In this document: piece by piece, positions 11,077 through 22,365 of the stretch
Layout: the number at the start of each line of letters is the position of its first letter
Numbering within the stretch: position 1 is the stretch's first letter
From: Utricularia gibba
Taxonomy: Eukaryota; Streptophyta; Magnoliopsida; Lamiales; Lentibulariaceae
Assembly (NCBI GenBank): GCA_002189035.1
Contig: NEEC01000013.1
Span: forward strand, 1,612,001-1,676,000
Reading direction: 5' to 3'
DNA length: 64,000 nt
Notes under the pieces: generated by a model
Told to the model about the DNA's origin: nothing
Database searches by the model: none
What the model saw: the letters and a program-made list of their open reading frames with translations, nothing else
Translations under genes and position numbers: made by a program

Positions 11077-13846
11077 TCACTTGTCGCTCTCCACAACTTC
11101 TACCGCCATGACAGGGATGGAGTCCCACCATTCCCTCAGCCGCCGGCTCCCCTCCTCGCTCTGCAGCTTCTTCCCCAGCTTCGACGTCGTCAGGAAAAGG
11201 TACAGTGTGGCGCCCATCAGCACGAATTTGAAGGGAACCAGAGCAAGCGCAATGGCGCAGCATGTCGTCACCGCCATGACGGCGTTCGTGTGCTGCGACG
11301 ACGGACGAGACAATGCGATGATCATGGTTGTCACTGTAGCAAGAAGGGAGGGTGATTTTGTTACCTTGGGAGCTTTTGAAACCAGAATTGACCAAGCCTT
11401 GAGCAATGCTACGCTTGTTTTCTGCATTGCTTGGTGTGCGGTTTGGAGACCATGTTGGGCGGAGACGAGATTCTCGATGATCGTCGATTGATTCGATTCT
11501 TTGAGAATGACAACCTTTTCCAGCCTCTCTGGGATTCTCTTCCATCTCGCCAGCAACATGTTTGCCACCAGCCACATCAGGAGAGCAGATATGCCCTTCC
11601 CGATCCACTCCCTGGACAGCCAAGAAATCGCATCCTGATATGTCAAAACAGAAAACCGACGTCCGACCGGAACTTTCTTACCTGTAGATGATTACCAGTG
11701 CAGCAACAATCACATATGAAGTGACCAACGGCTGTTCCCACTTGAGAATTCTTTGAGCCCAGGGAACCACACCTCCCACTGGCCTCAGTAGCCCCTAGAG
11801 ATGAAGAGGAGCATATCAGATCATGTAAGATTTCATGTAAACAGAGAGGGAAGCTTGAGAAATGAACTGAAATGGCCTCCTTACAATGAGGATTTGGGCA
11901 CTTTCACCGATGCCTTCCTCCCTAAGCCCGTCTAAGGTGGCTTTAGCAATGCCCACTTCTTTAGCTTCCTCTCTGGATTGGTCCATGGCGCTCTCCAGGG
12001 AGGCGAGATTATCAGGCTGCTGGACGAGTACTTTCTCGCTGCTGATCTCTTTCATCTTCACAGGGACGCTCTGCTGTGAGACATTCAGGTTCCTGAGGAT
12101 GGAGCTAGCGCTACATGGCTGCCCTGTTGTAAAAGTTTTCAGACTCTCAGCAAGCTCTCGCAAAACATAGTCCCCTTTTGGCAACTCATCCATCAGAGCG
12201 AATATTAGGAAGCTCTTAGGTTCTGGAGGTGAAATTCTAAGCATTTCTCTGGCTGCATGAAGCCTTATGATCCCCAGTATAGTTCTTGCATGGATCTCCC
12301 ATACTTCCAATGGGGAACTCACTTTGAATTTCGAAAGAAACTTGTGTAGTAACATGATTTCCTTGATGAGAGCAAGCCAATGGTCGCGTCTCGTCGAGCT
12401 TGTTATCTCCGGGAACTCTAGTACAACACCTTCTTGCCTGAAACTAGTGAATCAGTAAACTTCTCCTTGCAATGGAGAAGACATAACAGAGCAATGCAAT
12501 AAAATCCCGGAATATACTCACAGCTGAGACGATTCGTAAACCACGGCTTTGTCGAAAAGAGGAGCACCCCATGGACCAGTTGCCGCTGGTTTTACACTCT
12601 GCTCAACGTCTTGTGAAAGATCAAGCTTAATGGCATCCTCGTAATGCAGAACTGCTGAGGCCTCAAAATAAATAGCATAATTTGTCAGCGTCAGCCTACC
12701 TAGAAGCAACAGATTCATCTTTCAGTCCTGAGAAGGGATGGTGAGTGATTCATAACAGAAAAAAAAACTGTAGAAATGGCACCATACCGGGCCAACTAGT
12801 TCCTCCAATATGACGGATTACTCTCTGGGAACTCAAAGTTCCCTCCACATGCAATATGAATTCATCGTCTGCTAAAACCACACCTTTTGGGATCTCTTGT
12901 TTTTGTAAATGCTTCACACATCTGGAAATATCAGGAGAAATTTAGTTACCTAGCATGAGCTTTTGATGCCAAAGGCCACAGCAAAGTAGAGATGTTGATA
13001 AACGAACCCCTGGATCTCCTTGAAAAATTTGTCATAACCAGGAAAATGAAGCCGATTCGCAGTCGGTGCGGTTAATGTCTCGAATGCAAATCTTCCATTC
13101 ACTGTGTCAGCTGCCACAGGGACAAGTTTTACTAACCAGAAAAACGCATCTTCGCCCACAGTTGGTTCTCGATCAACCTTTCAATGAAGGGGGAATACAT
13201 ATTACTATCTCACAAGGGTTATGTGACTTTAAAGTGAATAAGCATTGGAAGAAACTTGCTTACAAGAAGTGGTAAGATGTCCGAATAGAAGAGGGGAACC
13301 TCATCTTGAATCTGATTTTCAGTCACTAAAACTTTCTTTTCCTCTTTCTCTTTCGCAGCACACTCCTGGAGATTAAAGGGGAACCTGAGAATCATCATCA
13401 TAAACACGACAATCACATGAACTGAAATCGAGTTTCCCTGTTCCTACCGCGTGTGCTTCTTGTTCTGCAGAGGTTGGCATCTCCCACGCAAGCATCATGT
13501 CAAAGGTGATACGGCTAAAGGAAGCGTTGCTGATTGTTTCACCGATGGCGCCACACGCAACTGTGAGTGCTTTAGAGCTGCAAAACTCCACCAATTTCCG
13601 AGAATAATCGCTGGTCTCCGGCTCCCATACCCTCTCAAATTCCTCAACAAGAGAATCAAAGGAAGTATCGAGCTTTCTGCGAGAAATCACAATCCCTCAA
13701 TCCAAAAAATCATAAACGCGATTGATCATCATACGGGTTTGCAAAAACACGGAAGAAACTCCTGAAACGAACATTGGATGAGAGATTTACCGTGCGCATC
13801 TTCCAATGACGTCGTTGGCAAAGGTAGAGAGGTGCTTCTTCTCCAT
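11077..13846 (-). CDS. DUF639 family protein
   Basis: Plant-specific protein of unknown function (DUF639; Arabidopsis relatives include At1g48840 and At3g18350). The first exon (13791-13846) encodes MEKKHLSTFANDVIGRCA and joins in phase to 13448-13676 (KLDTSFDSLVEEFERVW, KLVEFCSSKAL, FDMMLAWEMP), then 13264-13365 (VPLFYSDILPLLV). Later exons carry VGEDAFFWLVKLVPV, ETLTAPTANRLHFPGYDKF, TNYAIYFEASAVLHYEDA and HARTILGIIRLHAAREMLR. The last exon (11077-11634) has hydrophobic segments (ISALLMWLVANMLLA; MAVTTCCAIALALVPFKFVL; MGATLYLFL), suggesting a membrane-associated C terminus. The middle exon borders (about 11816-13160) were not all resolved. No frame break was noticed. It is divergent from the MCTP gene. 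Confidence 0.9.
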
Positions 13847-14621
13847 TGTTTACACTTGAATACTTCAGCACAATTCAATTGAGTGACAGAATCATAAAAA
13901 CATTCCTCTTCTTCGCAGAGGGATCACAATGAACCGCTTGACACGCCGTGGTCTCATGTGCAGCCACGTGGAAGCCCTCTATCAACGTGGCAGTTGCTAA
14001 CGTTAGAAACCATACAGCTTCCATGAATGGGGAAAAAAGAATTGACGATGAGATATCAGAGAACATCGGAAGTGGAGATTTTTGTCCCAACCCATGTCGG
14101 GAAAACACGGAAAAGTGCATGAGGAAGCGACGAAAATGAAACAAACGAATGAATCTGGATTGCATCGTGGAACAATTGAAAGCAATTTTGGAGATGCCCT
14201 GTGTCTTCTTTGCGCTCCCTGCCGCTTTTGGGTAGCGGCCCGGTGGCTGTCGGCTGAGATTTCCGGCAATTTGCTGTAGCCGGGAATGACCTGAAACGCT
14301 CAATCAGAAATGTAGAAGACATCTGGTAATTTTTCTCTGGAAAAAATGTCCAATCTTGACTAACCCTAGGCCGTGTTTGCGTGCAAGAACAATGCCTCCA
14401 ATTGGCATTTCCCTCCTAACGGGTTACTGTTTTCGAAAAGGGGCGTGATGGGATCTTCATGACGAAGGAGTCGAAAAGCGAAAGCTAAAGGACGGCTGGT
14501 CGGTGGAATCCTCGTCAAAAGCGACCTCCTTTCAAAATGGCTCCAAGATCTTGCGATCAAGGCTACTGCTTTATCACTTCTTCTCCTTTCTTCAACCTCA
14601 AATCTCCATACTTACTTTCCG
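13847..14621. promoter_or_regulatory. Bidirectional promoter region, DUF639 / MCTP
   Basis: The two start codons are 775 bp apart and face outwards, so both promoters lie here. Composition is unusually mixed for a spacer in this window and several spurious frames stay open on both strands, none resembling a protein I know. Confidence 0.5.
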
Positions 14622-17528
14622 ATGGCCACCGTCCACAAGCTCACCGTCGAAGTCGCTGATGCTCGAAAACTCATGCCTAAAGATGGCTACGGCACCTCAA
14701 GTCCCTACGCGGTTCTTGAGTTTCACGGCCAACGTAAGAAGACCAAGACGGTGGTTCGAGACTTGAATCCCGTCTGGAACGAAATCCTGCAATTCGATGT
14801 CCGGAAAACTTCGGAGGTTTTCGGCGATGTACTCGAGATCACCGTTTTTCATGATCGAAGCGTCGGGCCGACTTCCCGGAATAATTTCCTCGGTCGGCTA
14901 CGACTGAGCTCCGGCCAATTTGTGAAGAAAGGTGAAGAAGCGTTGATATATTATCCACTGGAGAAGAGAAATTTCTTTTCATGGATCAGGGGTGATATTG
15001 GCCTAAAAATTTACTTTCAAGACGAGGCTGCAGCAGCACAGCCGTCTCCTCCGGAGGTTAACCCCGAACCAGCGCCGCCGGCGTCCAATGAGTCTTCCGA
15101 GAAGAATGAAGGGCCACCAACAGACGGTGAGAAGCCAAATGTGGAAGCAACAGACCAAGTTCAACAGGAGACTACGAATCCGGTATCCGAAGGTAATAGC
15201 ACAGAAGGTGAACGACTCAATGCTTCGCAAACATCAGGAATTGCACCGCCGCAAACCAACGGTTTAACTCAGCCAATAAGGCCTGTTACATCAGTGAGTA
15301 GCTTCATTTCCGGTAAGTTGGCCATTGAAAAATCTGCATTTGATCTTGTGGAGAAAATGTATTACCTCTTCATTCGTGTGGTGCAAGCTCGGGCTCTTCC
15401 CACTTCCGGTAGCCCTGTGGTGAAAATATCTGTTTCTGGCGCCCAGATTTTCTCCAATCCATCCCGGAGAACCGCGTTCTTTGATTGGGATCAGACGTTT
15501 GCTTTCCGTCGTGATTCCCCTGAATCCGAGGGCATTCTCGAAATTTCCGTTTGGGAGTCACCGGAAGCTGTTGAATTCTTCGGCGGCGTTTGCTTTGAGG
15601 TTGCTGAGATCCCATTGCGTGATCCACCTGATAGTCCCCTGGCACCGCAATGGTACCGCCTTGAAGGCGGTGGATCTCACTGTGGAGATCTGATGTTGGC
15701 TACTTGGATCGGAACTCAAGCTGATGAATCATTCCCGGAGGCATGGAAATCGGACACCACCGGAAATCGGTGCTCTGAATCGAAGGTGTACCAATCTCCG
15801 AAACTCTGGTACCTAAGGGCAACAGTCATTGAAGCTCAAGACATTTCAGTGAAACTTCCGCTGAAAAATTCCTCTTTTCATATTAAGGCTCAGTTGGGAT
15901 TTCAAGTTCAGAAGACAAAATCAGTTCCGATCACCACCGTTTCTCCGTCATGGAACGAGAGCTTGATGTTTGTCGCTGCGGAGCCTTTCAGGGAGCACGA
16001 TCTTTCATTCTTCTTGATCGAAAACAGGCCTACAAATGAGCGAGTCGTCGTTGGAGTATCTCGAGTGCCGTTAAACTCAATAGAACGGCGGGTGGATGAT
16101 CGGGAAGTTGCATCGCGGTGGTTTTTGGTGGAGGATCCAAACGAAGACAAGAAGATATACAGAGGAAGACTCCATACCCGTCTATTCTTCGACGGCGGTT
16201 ATCACGTGATGGATGAAGGCGCTAGCTTCTGCAGCGATTTTCGGCCGACGGCTAGGCAGCTCTGGCAACCGTCAATCGGAAGCATCGAACTTGGCCTCAT
16301 CGGTTGTAAGAATCTCCTCCCGATGAAATCGCTCACCGGAAATGGCTCCACGGACGCTTATGCCGTGGCGAAGTACGGCGGCAAGTGGGTACGTACCCGC
16401 ACAGTTTCCGATTGCCTGGAGCCGAAATGGAACGAGCAGTACACGTGGCGTGTGTACGATCCATCGACGGTATTAACGGTAGGGGTTTTTGATGACCGGG
16501 AAACATTCGGATCCGACGGTGATAAAGACTCCACGTGGCGAGATCTCAGTATGGGTAAGGTACGGATTCGTCTCTCTACTCTGGCCACCGGAAAGGTGTA
16601 CCGGAGCGTATTTCCGCTGCTTGTGATAACTCGGACGGGCTTGAAGAGGACCGGCGAGATAGAACTTGCCGTAAGATTCGCGCGTGAAACTCCGGCCCTG
16701 GATCACTTACACTTATACTCCCAGCCGTTTTTACCAACTATGCACCACTTGAAGCCTCTAGGCGTGGCGCAGCAAGAGGCTCTCAGGGCGGCGGCGACGA
16801 AGATCACCGCTGAACACTTATCACAGGCGGAGCCGCCCCTCCGTAGCGCCGTGGTGGCATGCATTCTCGACGCCGATTCTAACGTATTCAGCATGAGAAA
16901 GCTCCGGGCGAATTGGATGAGGATTTTAAGCGTCGCCTCCGGCCTGGTCACCGCCATGAAATGGGTAGGTGACACGCGATCGTGGAAGAATCCGACCTCG
17001 ACGGCGCTGGTGCACCTATTGCTCGTGATACTGATTTGCTTCCCCGATCTGATTCTCCCGACGGCAGCTTTCTACATCTTTAGCGTCGGCGCGTGGCACT
17101 ACCGCTCCCATCGGAGAAAATCGCTGCCGCAAATCGATCTGAAGCTGTCATTAGCGGAGATGGTCGACGGAGATGAATTGGACGAGGAATTCGACACGGT
17201 GCCGTGCAGTAGACCGGACGAAATCATACGCGTCCGATACGATAAACTGCGGATGATAGGGACACGTGTTCAGATCCTCCTGGGAGATATTGCATCTCTG
17301 TTGGAAAAATTTCAGGCGCTGGTGACGTGGCTGGACCCATATGCCGCCGGAATTTTTACCGGCATCTGCTTGCTGTCTGGGTTGCTGCTGTATCTGGTTC
17401 CGTGGAAGGCCGTGGCTACCGCCGCTGGGTTTTACTACCTGAGGCATCCGGTGTTCCGTCACCGGAAGCCCGCGGCGGCGGTTAATTTTTTCCGGAGGCT
17501 CCCTTCCCTCTCTGACCAGATCCTGTGA
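14622..17528 (+). CDS. Multiple C2 domain and transmembrane region protein (MCTP16-like)
   Basis: Intronless 968-residue protein of the plant MCTP family, ER-anchored tethers that bind plasma-membrane lipid in a Ca2+-responsive way and often sit at plasmodesmata. The first C2 domain starts at once (HKLTVEVADARKLMPKDG, then SSPYAVLEF and RDLNPVWNEILQF). After a Pro/Glu/Thr-rich linker (about 135-225) come three more C2 domains, at about 235-365 (MYYLFIRVVQARALP), 390-530 (WYLRATVIEAQDISVKLP) and 550-690 (GSIELGLIGCKNLLP, DAYAVAKYGGKWVRTR). The C-terminal PRT_C region holds two hydrophobic parts near 798-835 and 905-940, separated by a basic loop. The N terminus resembles MCTP16; QUIRKY is longer. 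Third-position GC is high relative to neighbours, as is common for intronless plant genes. Confidence 0.95.
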   Translation: MATVHKLTVEVADARKLMPKDGYGTSSPYAVLEFHGQRKKTKTVVRDLNPVWNEILQFDVRKTSEVFGDVLEITVFHDRSVGPTSRNNFLGRLRLSSGQFVKKGEEALIYYPLEKRNFFSWIRGDIGLKIYFQDEAAAAQPSPPEVNPEPAPPASNESSEKNEGPPTDGEKPNVEATDQVQQETTNPVSEGNSTEGERLNASQTSGIAPPQTNGLTQPIRPVTSVSSFISGKLAIEKSAFDLVEKMYYLFIRVVQARALPTSGSPVVKISVSGAQIFSNPSRRTAFFDWDQTFAFRRDSPESEGILEISVWESPEAVEFFGGVCFEVAEIPLRDPPDSPLAPQWYRLEGGGSHCGDLMLATWIGTQADESFPEAWKSDTTGNRCSESKVYQSPKLWYLRATVIEAQDISVKLPLKNSSFHIKAQLGFQVQKTKSVPITTVSPSWNESLMFVAAEPFREHDLSFFLIENRPTNERVVVGVSRVPLNSIERRVDDREVASRWFLVEDPNEDKKIYRGRLHTRLFFDGGYHVMDEGASFCSDFRPTARQLWQPSIGSIELGLIGCKNLLPMKSLTGNGSTDAYAVAKYGGKWVRTRTVSDCLEPKWNEQYTWRVYDPSTVLTVGVFDDRETFGSDGDKDSTWRDLSMGKVRIRLSTLATGKVYRSVFPLLVITRTGLKRTGEIELAVRFARETPALDHLHLYSQPFLPTMHHLKPLGVAQQEALRAAATKITAEHLSQAEPPLRSAVVACILDADSNVFSMRKLRANWMRILSVASGLVTAMKWVGDTRSWKNPTSTALVHLLLVILICFPDLILPTAAFYIFSVGAWHYRSHRRKSLPQIDLKLSLAEMVDGDELDEEFDTVPCSRPDEIIRVRYDKLRMIGTRVQILLGDIASLLEKFQALVTWLDPYAAGIFTGICLLSGLLLYLVPWKAVATAAGFYYLRHPVFRHRKPAAAVNFFRRLPSLSDQIL

Positions 17529-18454
17529 TCTTGAGAATTTCAAACGTATGTTCATGGAAATTTTTATGAAATTAAAGCTAGTTTTTTTGGAACCAAAAAT
17601 CAATTTCTATTATATTCATATTTTTTATAAATTAATTCAAGTATTAATTTTTTAAAAAATAATTATTAAATTATAATTTACTATCAATATATTTAAATCA
17701 TTATAATAATGTGAAATATAATTTAAAATATTTAATCATATTTAATAATATAAGTAATTTAGCTGATAAAAAAATATAAATAATTTACAAAGTATATTTT
17801 TTTTTGATTCAGAAAGTATAATTATTAATGAATATAGAGAAATATATTATTTTCTTATAAACATCATTTTATACTTTTTTTTTTATCATAATCACTTGTG
17901 AAATTGTCTTTTTCAAACATAATCTAAACATTCCATGGAATTCCGGTCATTTACAAATTTGACCACCTATAGTTTCTTTCTCACACACTCAAAAGAATAT
18001 ATTAAAAATTATATCATAAGATGACCAAATTCTAATGACCAGATTTTGTTCACCTAAGACACCTGGTACATCAGACAAGGGTGCCAGATTATGCCATGAT
18101 CGAGGTCGATCAATCGACTAGGCCCATTGTCCAGATCGGCGGTTCGACCGGGTTGTTGCGAGTGTGGGCCGTGCGGCCAGGAACAGGTTCTCAATCTGGA
18201 CCTCATTTCGTCTAGATTCGTTTTTTTAATTTTATGCAAAAGGACGGACAGGTGACCTAGTGAAGCAAACATCAATTATTGGGCCACTGGCCGACCAATT
18301 ATTTACCCATGTTATTTTTTAATAGGTTTAATCTTTATTTATGCATACTTTAATTGATATTTTTAAAGATAAAAAAGGGGAAATTGACGCAATAATGAAG
18401 AAAAAATAGCTGAAAAATCAAGAATTCTTTATTTATGATATCAGCCCCGCCTCA
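17529..18454. other. AT-rich spacer between MCTP and SAT
   Basis: Mostly A/T-rich DNA with the MCTP 3' UTR at the left. A GC-richer island at about 18060-18290 opens a 73-codon minus-strand frame that resembles nothing I know. The SAT promoter should lie in the right third. Confidence 0.5.
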
Positions 18455-19987
18455 TTGCCACCAGTTTGGTTTTTCACGCTACGCCGCATCCTATCTGAAA
18501 CGGCGTCGTCTTCTCTGATGCCGACCGGTGGAGTTCGCCACGCTTCCCCGCCGCCTCAGGGGTCTGAGGAAGAGGAGAAATGGCTGTGGTCTCAAATCGT
18601 ATCGGAGGCTCGATGCGACGCCGAGGCGGAGCCCGCTCTCGCCAGTTACCTATATTCCACGATCCTTTCCCACTCTTCACTCGAGCGCTCCCTCGCGTTT
18701 CACTTGGGGAACAAGCTCTGCTCCTCCACACTGCTCTCCACTCTTCTCTACGATATCTTCCTCGATGTATTCTCCAACGACGACGGACTCCGCTCCGCCA
18801 CGGTTGCCGATTTGCGTGCCGCGCGGGAACGCGATCCCGCCTGCGTTTCATTTTCTCATTGTCTTCTTAATTACAAGGGTTTCCTCGCTCTCCAGGTTTT
18901 TCCTTCATTAGAACTCAATTGAATCCTGAATTTCTGAAATTTTTGTTTCTTAAATTGAAAGCGTCCTGTTTAAAGAGGGCTTCGTTCTTCAGTTGAAGGC
19001 AGTATCTGAAAATCGAGCGTTTATTTACATTGCATCACGGATAGAGATGTTCCCTTCATGATGGTTACATGGTGTACAACATTTTCAATGCAAAAATCCT
19101 TCTTTTTTTGCTGCACAGTGGATTGAGTTGAGAATTCCGTGGGTTTTTGTTATCTTCTTCGTAGCTTCATCTAAACTTTCGTGTTTTGATATGAATTTGG
19201 CAAATGTGTGCTGCTGGTACATCTGTATCAGGGAAGTTCAGAATTGCTTCTGTATTTGTGCGGATTTGCAGGCTTCTTCTCTTCAAGGTTCTAAGATTTG
19301 AATCTTTGGATGAAGACTTTATGCGAATCTGAGGAATATTGACTTGATATCAAAACGTGACCATAATTGCTTCAAGTGCTTTTCTTTTTGCATTGTTTTC
19401 ATCTGTTGGTTGTAGTCATTTTCATGAGGCCTTGAGGAAAGCAGATTGCTCTTAGAGGTCATTTTCTTTGTGCCTAACTGATGAGTTGTTTTCAGGCGCA
19501 CAGAGTGGCTCACAATCTGTGGACTCAGTCTCGGAAGCCTCTAGCCCTTGCTCTTCAAGCACGGATCTCTGATGTCTTCGCTGTCGATATCCACCCCGCT
19601 GCGCAGTTCGGGAAAGGGATCCTCCTCGACCATGCCACCGGAGTTGTGGTTGGCGAGACGGCTGTGATCGGAAACAATGTATCCATACTCCACCATGTGA
19701 CGTTAGGTGGAACCGGAAAAGTTGGTGGTGATCGGCACCCCAAGATTGGTGACGGAGTGTTGATCGGAGCTGCAGCAACCATCTTGGGCAACATAAAAAT
19801 AGGGGAAGGGGCGAAGATCGGTGCCGGGTCAGTTGTCCTCATCGATGTGCCACCGCGAACCACCGCGGTGGGGAACCCGGCGAGATTGATCGGCGGGAAA
19901 CAGCAACCCAAAAGGCATGAAGACATCCCCGGCGAATCCATGGACCACACGTCTTTCATTTCTGAATGGTCAGATTACATAATATGA
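18455..19987 (+). CDS. SAT: Serine O-acetyltransferase
   Basis: Makes O-acetylserine from serine and acetyl-CoA, the committed step before cysteine, and pairs with O-acetylserine (thiol) lyase in the cysteine synthase complex. Two exons (18455-18895 and 19496-19987, GT-AG, phase 0) give 310 codons. The N-terminal helical domain has LASYLYSTILSHSSLERSL and DLRAARERDPAC. The catalytic left-handed beta-helix has DVFAVDIHPAA, LDHATGVVVGETAVIG, SILHHVTLGGTGK and the late GNPARLIGG. The C-terminal tail SFISEWSDYII is the peptide that docks into the lyase active site. Overall it is closest to the SERAT1;1/2 type. A second ATG at 18518 begins MPTGGVRHASPP, which looks like the cytosolic SERAT1;1 start; the upstream ATG would add 21 residues that could alter targeting. 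Confidence 0.95.
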
Positions 19988-22365
19988 CCCCAAAAGTGAA
20001 CTCAGATGCTCTCTTCCATCATCAAATGAAAACACGAATTTTCTTAGTATGATTTTAGTCGACGGAGAGCGAGCTCCGCCGTTAGCGGCATGTTCCTTCT
20101 CCGATCATCGGGGCAGCACTGCTACTTGTGTAATGTTGTTTCATTTTTTAGATGTTATAAAATCGTAATGACTTCAGTAAGGCGGTAGGGTTTTTACTCT
20201 TTGGAATGATGAAGAGGAGGAGCAGATCTGATAGTTTATCGCCTGCGATTCTTCTTCAATCGGGATCTGGAATCAGCGGTTTCACACTGCTGTGGCCTGT
20301 GGCTCCGCCGTGAACGGAATTGACCGGTTAAGGTGTCCTTTACGCTGTCGTTTCAGTTGTTCATGATCTGTCGGATCTGAAGCGAGGTATCTGGTGCAGA
20401 TTTTATCACATTCACGCGTTTCATTGACTGAATCACGACATCAGGACCGAGGACGTCGATCGCGCTTCTTGTTCGATCGATTTCGATCTGCAGACCTGAG
20501 GTTTCATGAGTCATTTGGAGCTTACTTAGTTCAATGACTTTGTTGGGTCGTCATATCTGAATTGAAGATTTCTTTCAATGATTATTTTTGTTTTGCAATG
20601 TGTTCTACGGAGATGAGTTTTCTTTTTACATTTTCAGATCCTTGAGATGGATTCTCCGGCGCTGTCTTGCACAAACAGTTCGATGCCCAGAATCCAACAC
20701 TAAACCCGGGGAACTCAACTGAGTGTGATTTTCCTGATTTGAGTTTGGCATGAGGTACTAGGAAACCGATATGGAATCACGACATAAACACCAAGGATTC
20801 CGATCCTTTTTGTTTTCAATCTCAATAGTGTCCTCAGCCATTTCTCCCTGTCGTGTAGAGCTAAAGGTGTTGGCTTCGTCATGGGTTGATTGCTGGAGAC
20901 TCCTCAGATCCTTCAGTTGGTGTCACCGCGCTGTAGTAAACGTCTTGATGCCTAGATTCCAGAAACAGAACCAGCAATGTGAAGGGAGAAAGCAAGACAT
21001 GTCAACGAGATGGACCGTCTGTTTCCCTATGCCCACTGGTAAGAGCTATACATTTAATCCGGATTGACCATAAAAGAAGTGGCTTTCAAAATTGATCTAT
21101 ATTGGTTCTTGAACCAGAGAATGGATACACAACAGCTGAAGATTTCTGCCAAATATTATCCTTCCATAGGTACAAAGTAGGAAGCCCACCAATTTATGAA
21201 TGCGGAATGCCTACTGTTGACTTCTATTAAGAATCATATATTGCCCCCTCTGGCGCAAAGCTCCATAGCCCGGAAACATGTATCGTAGTGGCATTGGTAG
21301 CTTCCCTTGAGTTACTAAATGTTTGACTTCATTTATTGCTCTTGAATGAGTTTTGCCTTTGCTATACTTCTTCCGGTGAAGCCATCAGATCTCCATATGG
21401 CGATTCCAGTTTGAAGGGTTACCACTTTCCAAGCCCATTTTCTTTTAATAATCTTACAACCTGTTGCTTTGCCTCCACGGGGCAAGACAGGTATGAAATT
21501 TGAAATGAGAAAATTGCAAAAATAATACCTCAAGTTTCAATCAATATAAATAGCATAATCCCAAGTTTGGAAATTGTAAAAAAGGCAACTCAAAATCCAA
21601 ATAATTTTCAAATTTTTTTAAAAATGAATCAAACATGAAAGATTAAGAATGCATCAAATACCTGGAAATAATAAGTTAAAAATGAAATGTTAAATATATA
21701 AAAAAAATATCAAACAATTTTCAAAATCGTTCAATAAAAATCTAAACATGATAGATTAAATATGTAATTTTATAAATTAGGGAGTAAATTGTTTATAAAA
21801 AATGTAAGTTGAAGAACATATGATGCAATTTTGAAATATGGGGATTAAACTATTTATACTAACTGTAACATGACACGTGTCACCGCCAAACTTCACCCGA
21901 AATGAAATAGACAATTTTAACCGGTGGATTGTTTCTTTGAATCTGGTATGCTTGCCCCTGAATGCATTCGAGTTGGGCCCTCGGTATGTTTAGATGAGCT
22001 AGAAAAGCTCAAAAGTGCAATACTGATGAGCCTTGCCCACACAGAAGCCCATAGGAATGACCTCCTGGGCTGCGCCTGTCCAATTTCATGCCCACAAGTC
22101 GGGACAGTAACCGCGCGATCTTCGGGCCGATTGGGTCTTGTCTCGTTGTCTCCTATGGGCTATTTCGTAACTTCAACCCGATGCTAAAAGACAATGAAAA
22201 CGGAATTTGCAGGAAAACAGGTGAAAAACGATCCTGCATCTTAATTAGACCCAATAAGTCGATATTCGTGTTTTTTTTTTAATTTTTAATTTTAATCGGG
22301 ATTTATATAGTCGATATAATTAATTAACTCATAGTAAAATGAGTAAGTTTTTAGTTTAGATTTGG
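19988..22365. other. Spacer between SAT and CCCH gene; possible long 3' UTR or non-coding transcript
   Basis: From 19988 to about 21450 composition stays mixed, unlike typical spacers here, but no frame longer than 98 codons is open and none resembles a protein. It may be a long SAT 3' UTR or a non-coding transcript; I cannot tell. About 21507-21868 is a dispersed repeat (listed separately). The right end should hold the CCCH gene promoter. Confidence 0.4.
21507..21868 (+). repeat. Dispersed repeat family A, copy 1
   Basis: This AT-rich stretch matches, over its whole length and in the same order, the reverse complement of 47376-47760. Shared words include GAGAAAATT, AACAATTTTCAAAAT, AATCTAAACATGATAGATTA against ATTTAAACATGAAGCCTTA, AATATGTAATTT, and the end TTTATACTAACTGTAA against TTTATATTGACTGTAA. 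No coding capacity is present. It is probably a non-autonomous transposable element or an LTR fragment. Confidence 0.6.

Noticed and set aside
20771-21067. 98-codon plus-strand frame as a small gene
   Set aside because: No recognisable motif, no neighbouring exon, and composition not clearly coding.
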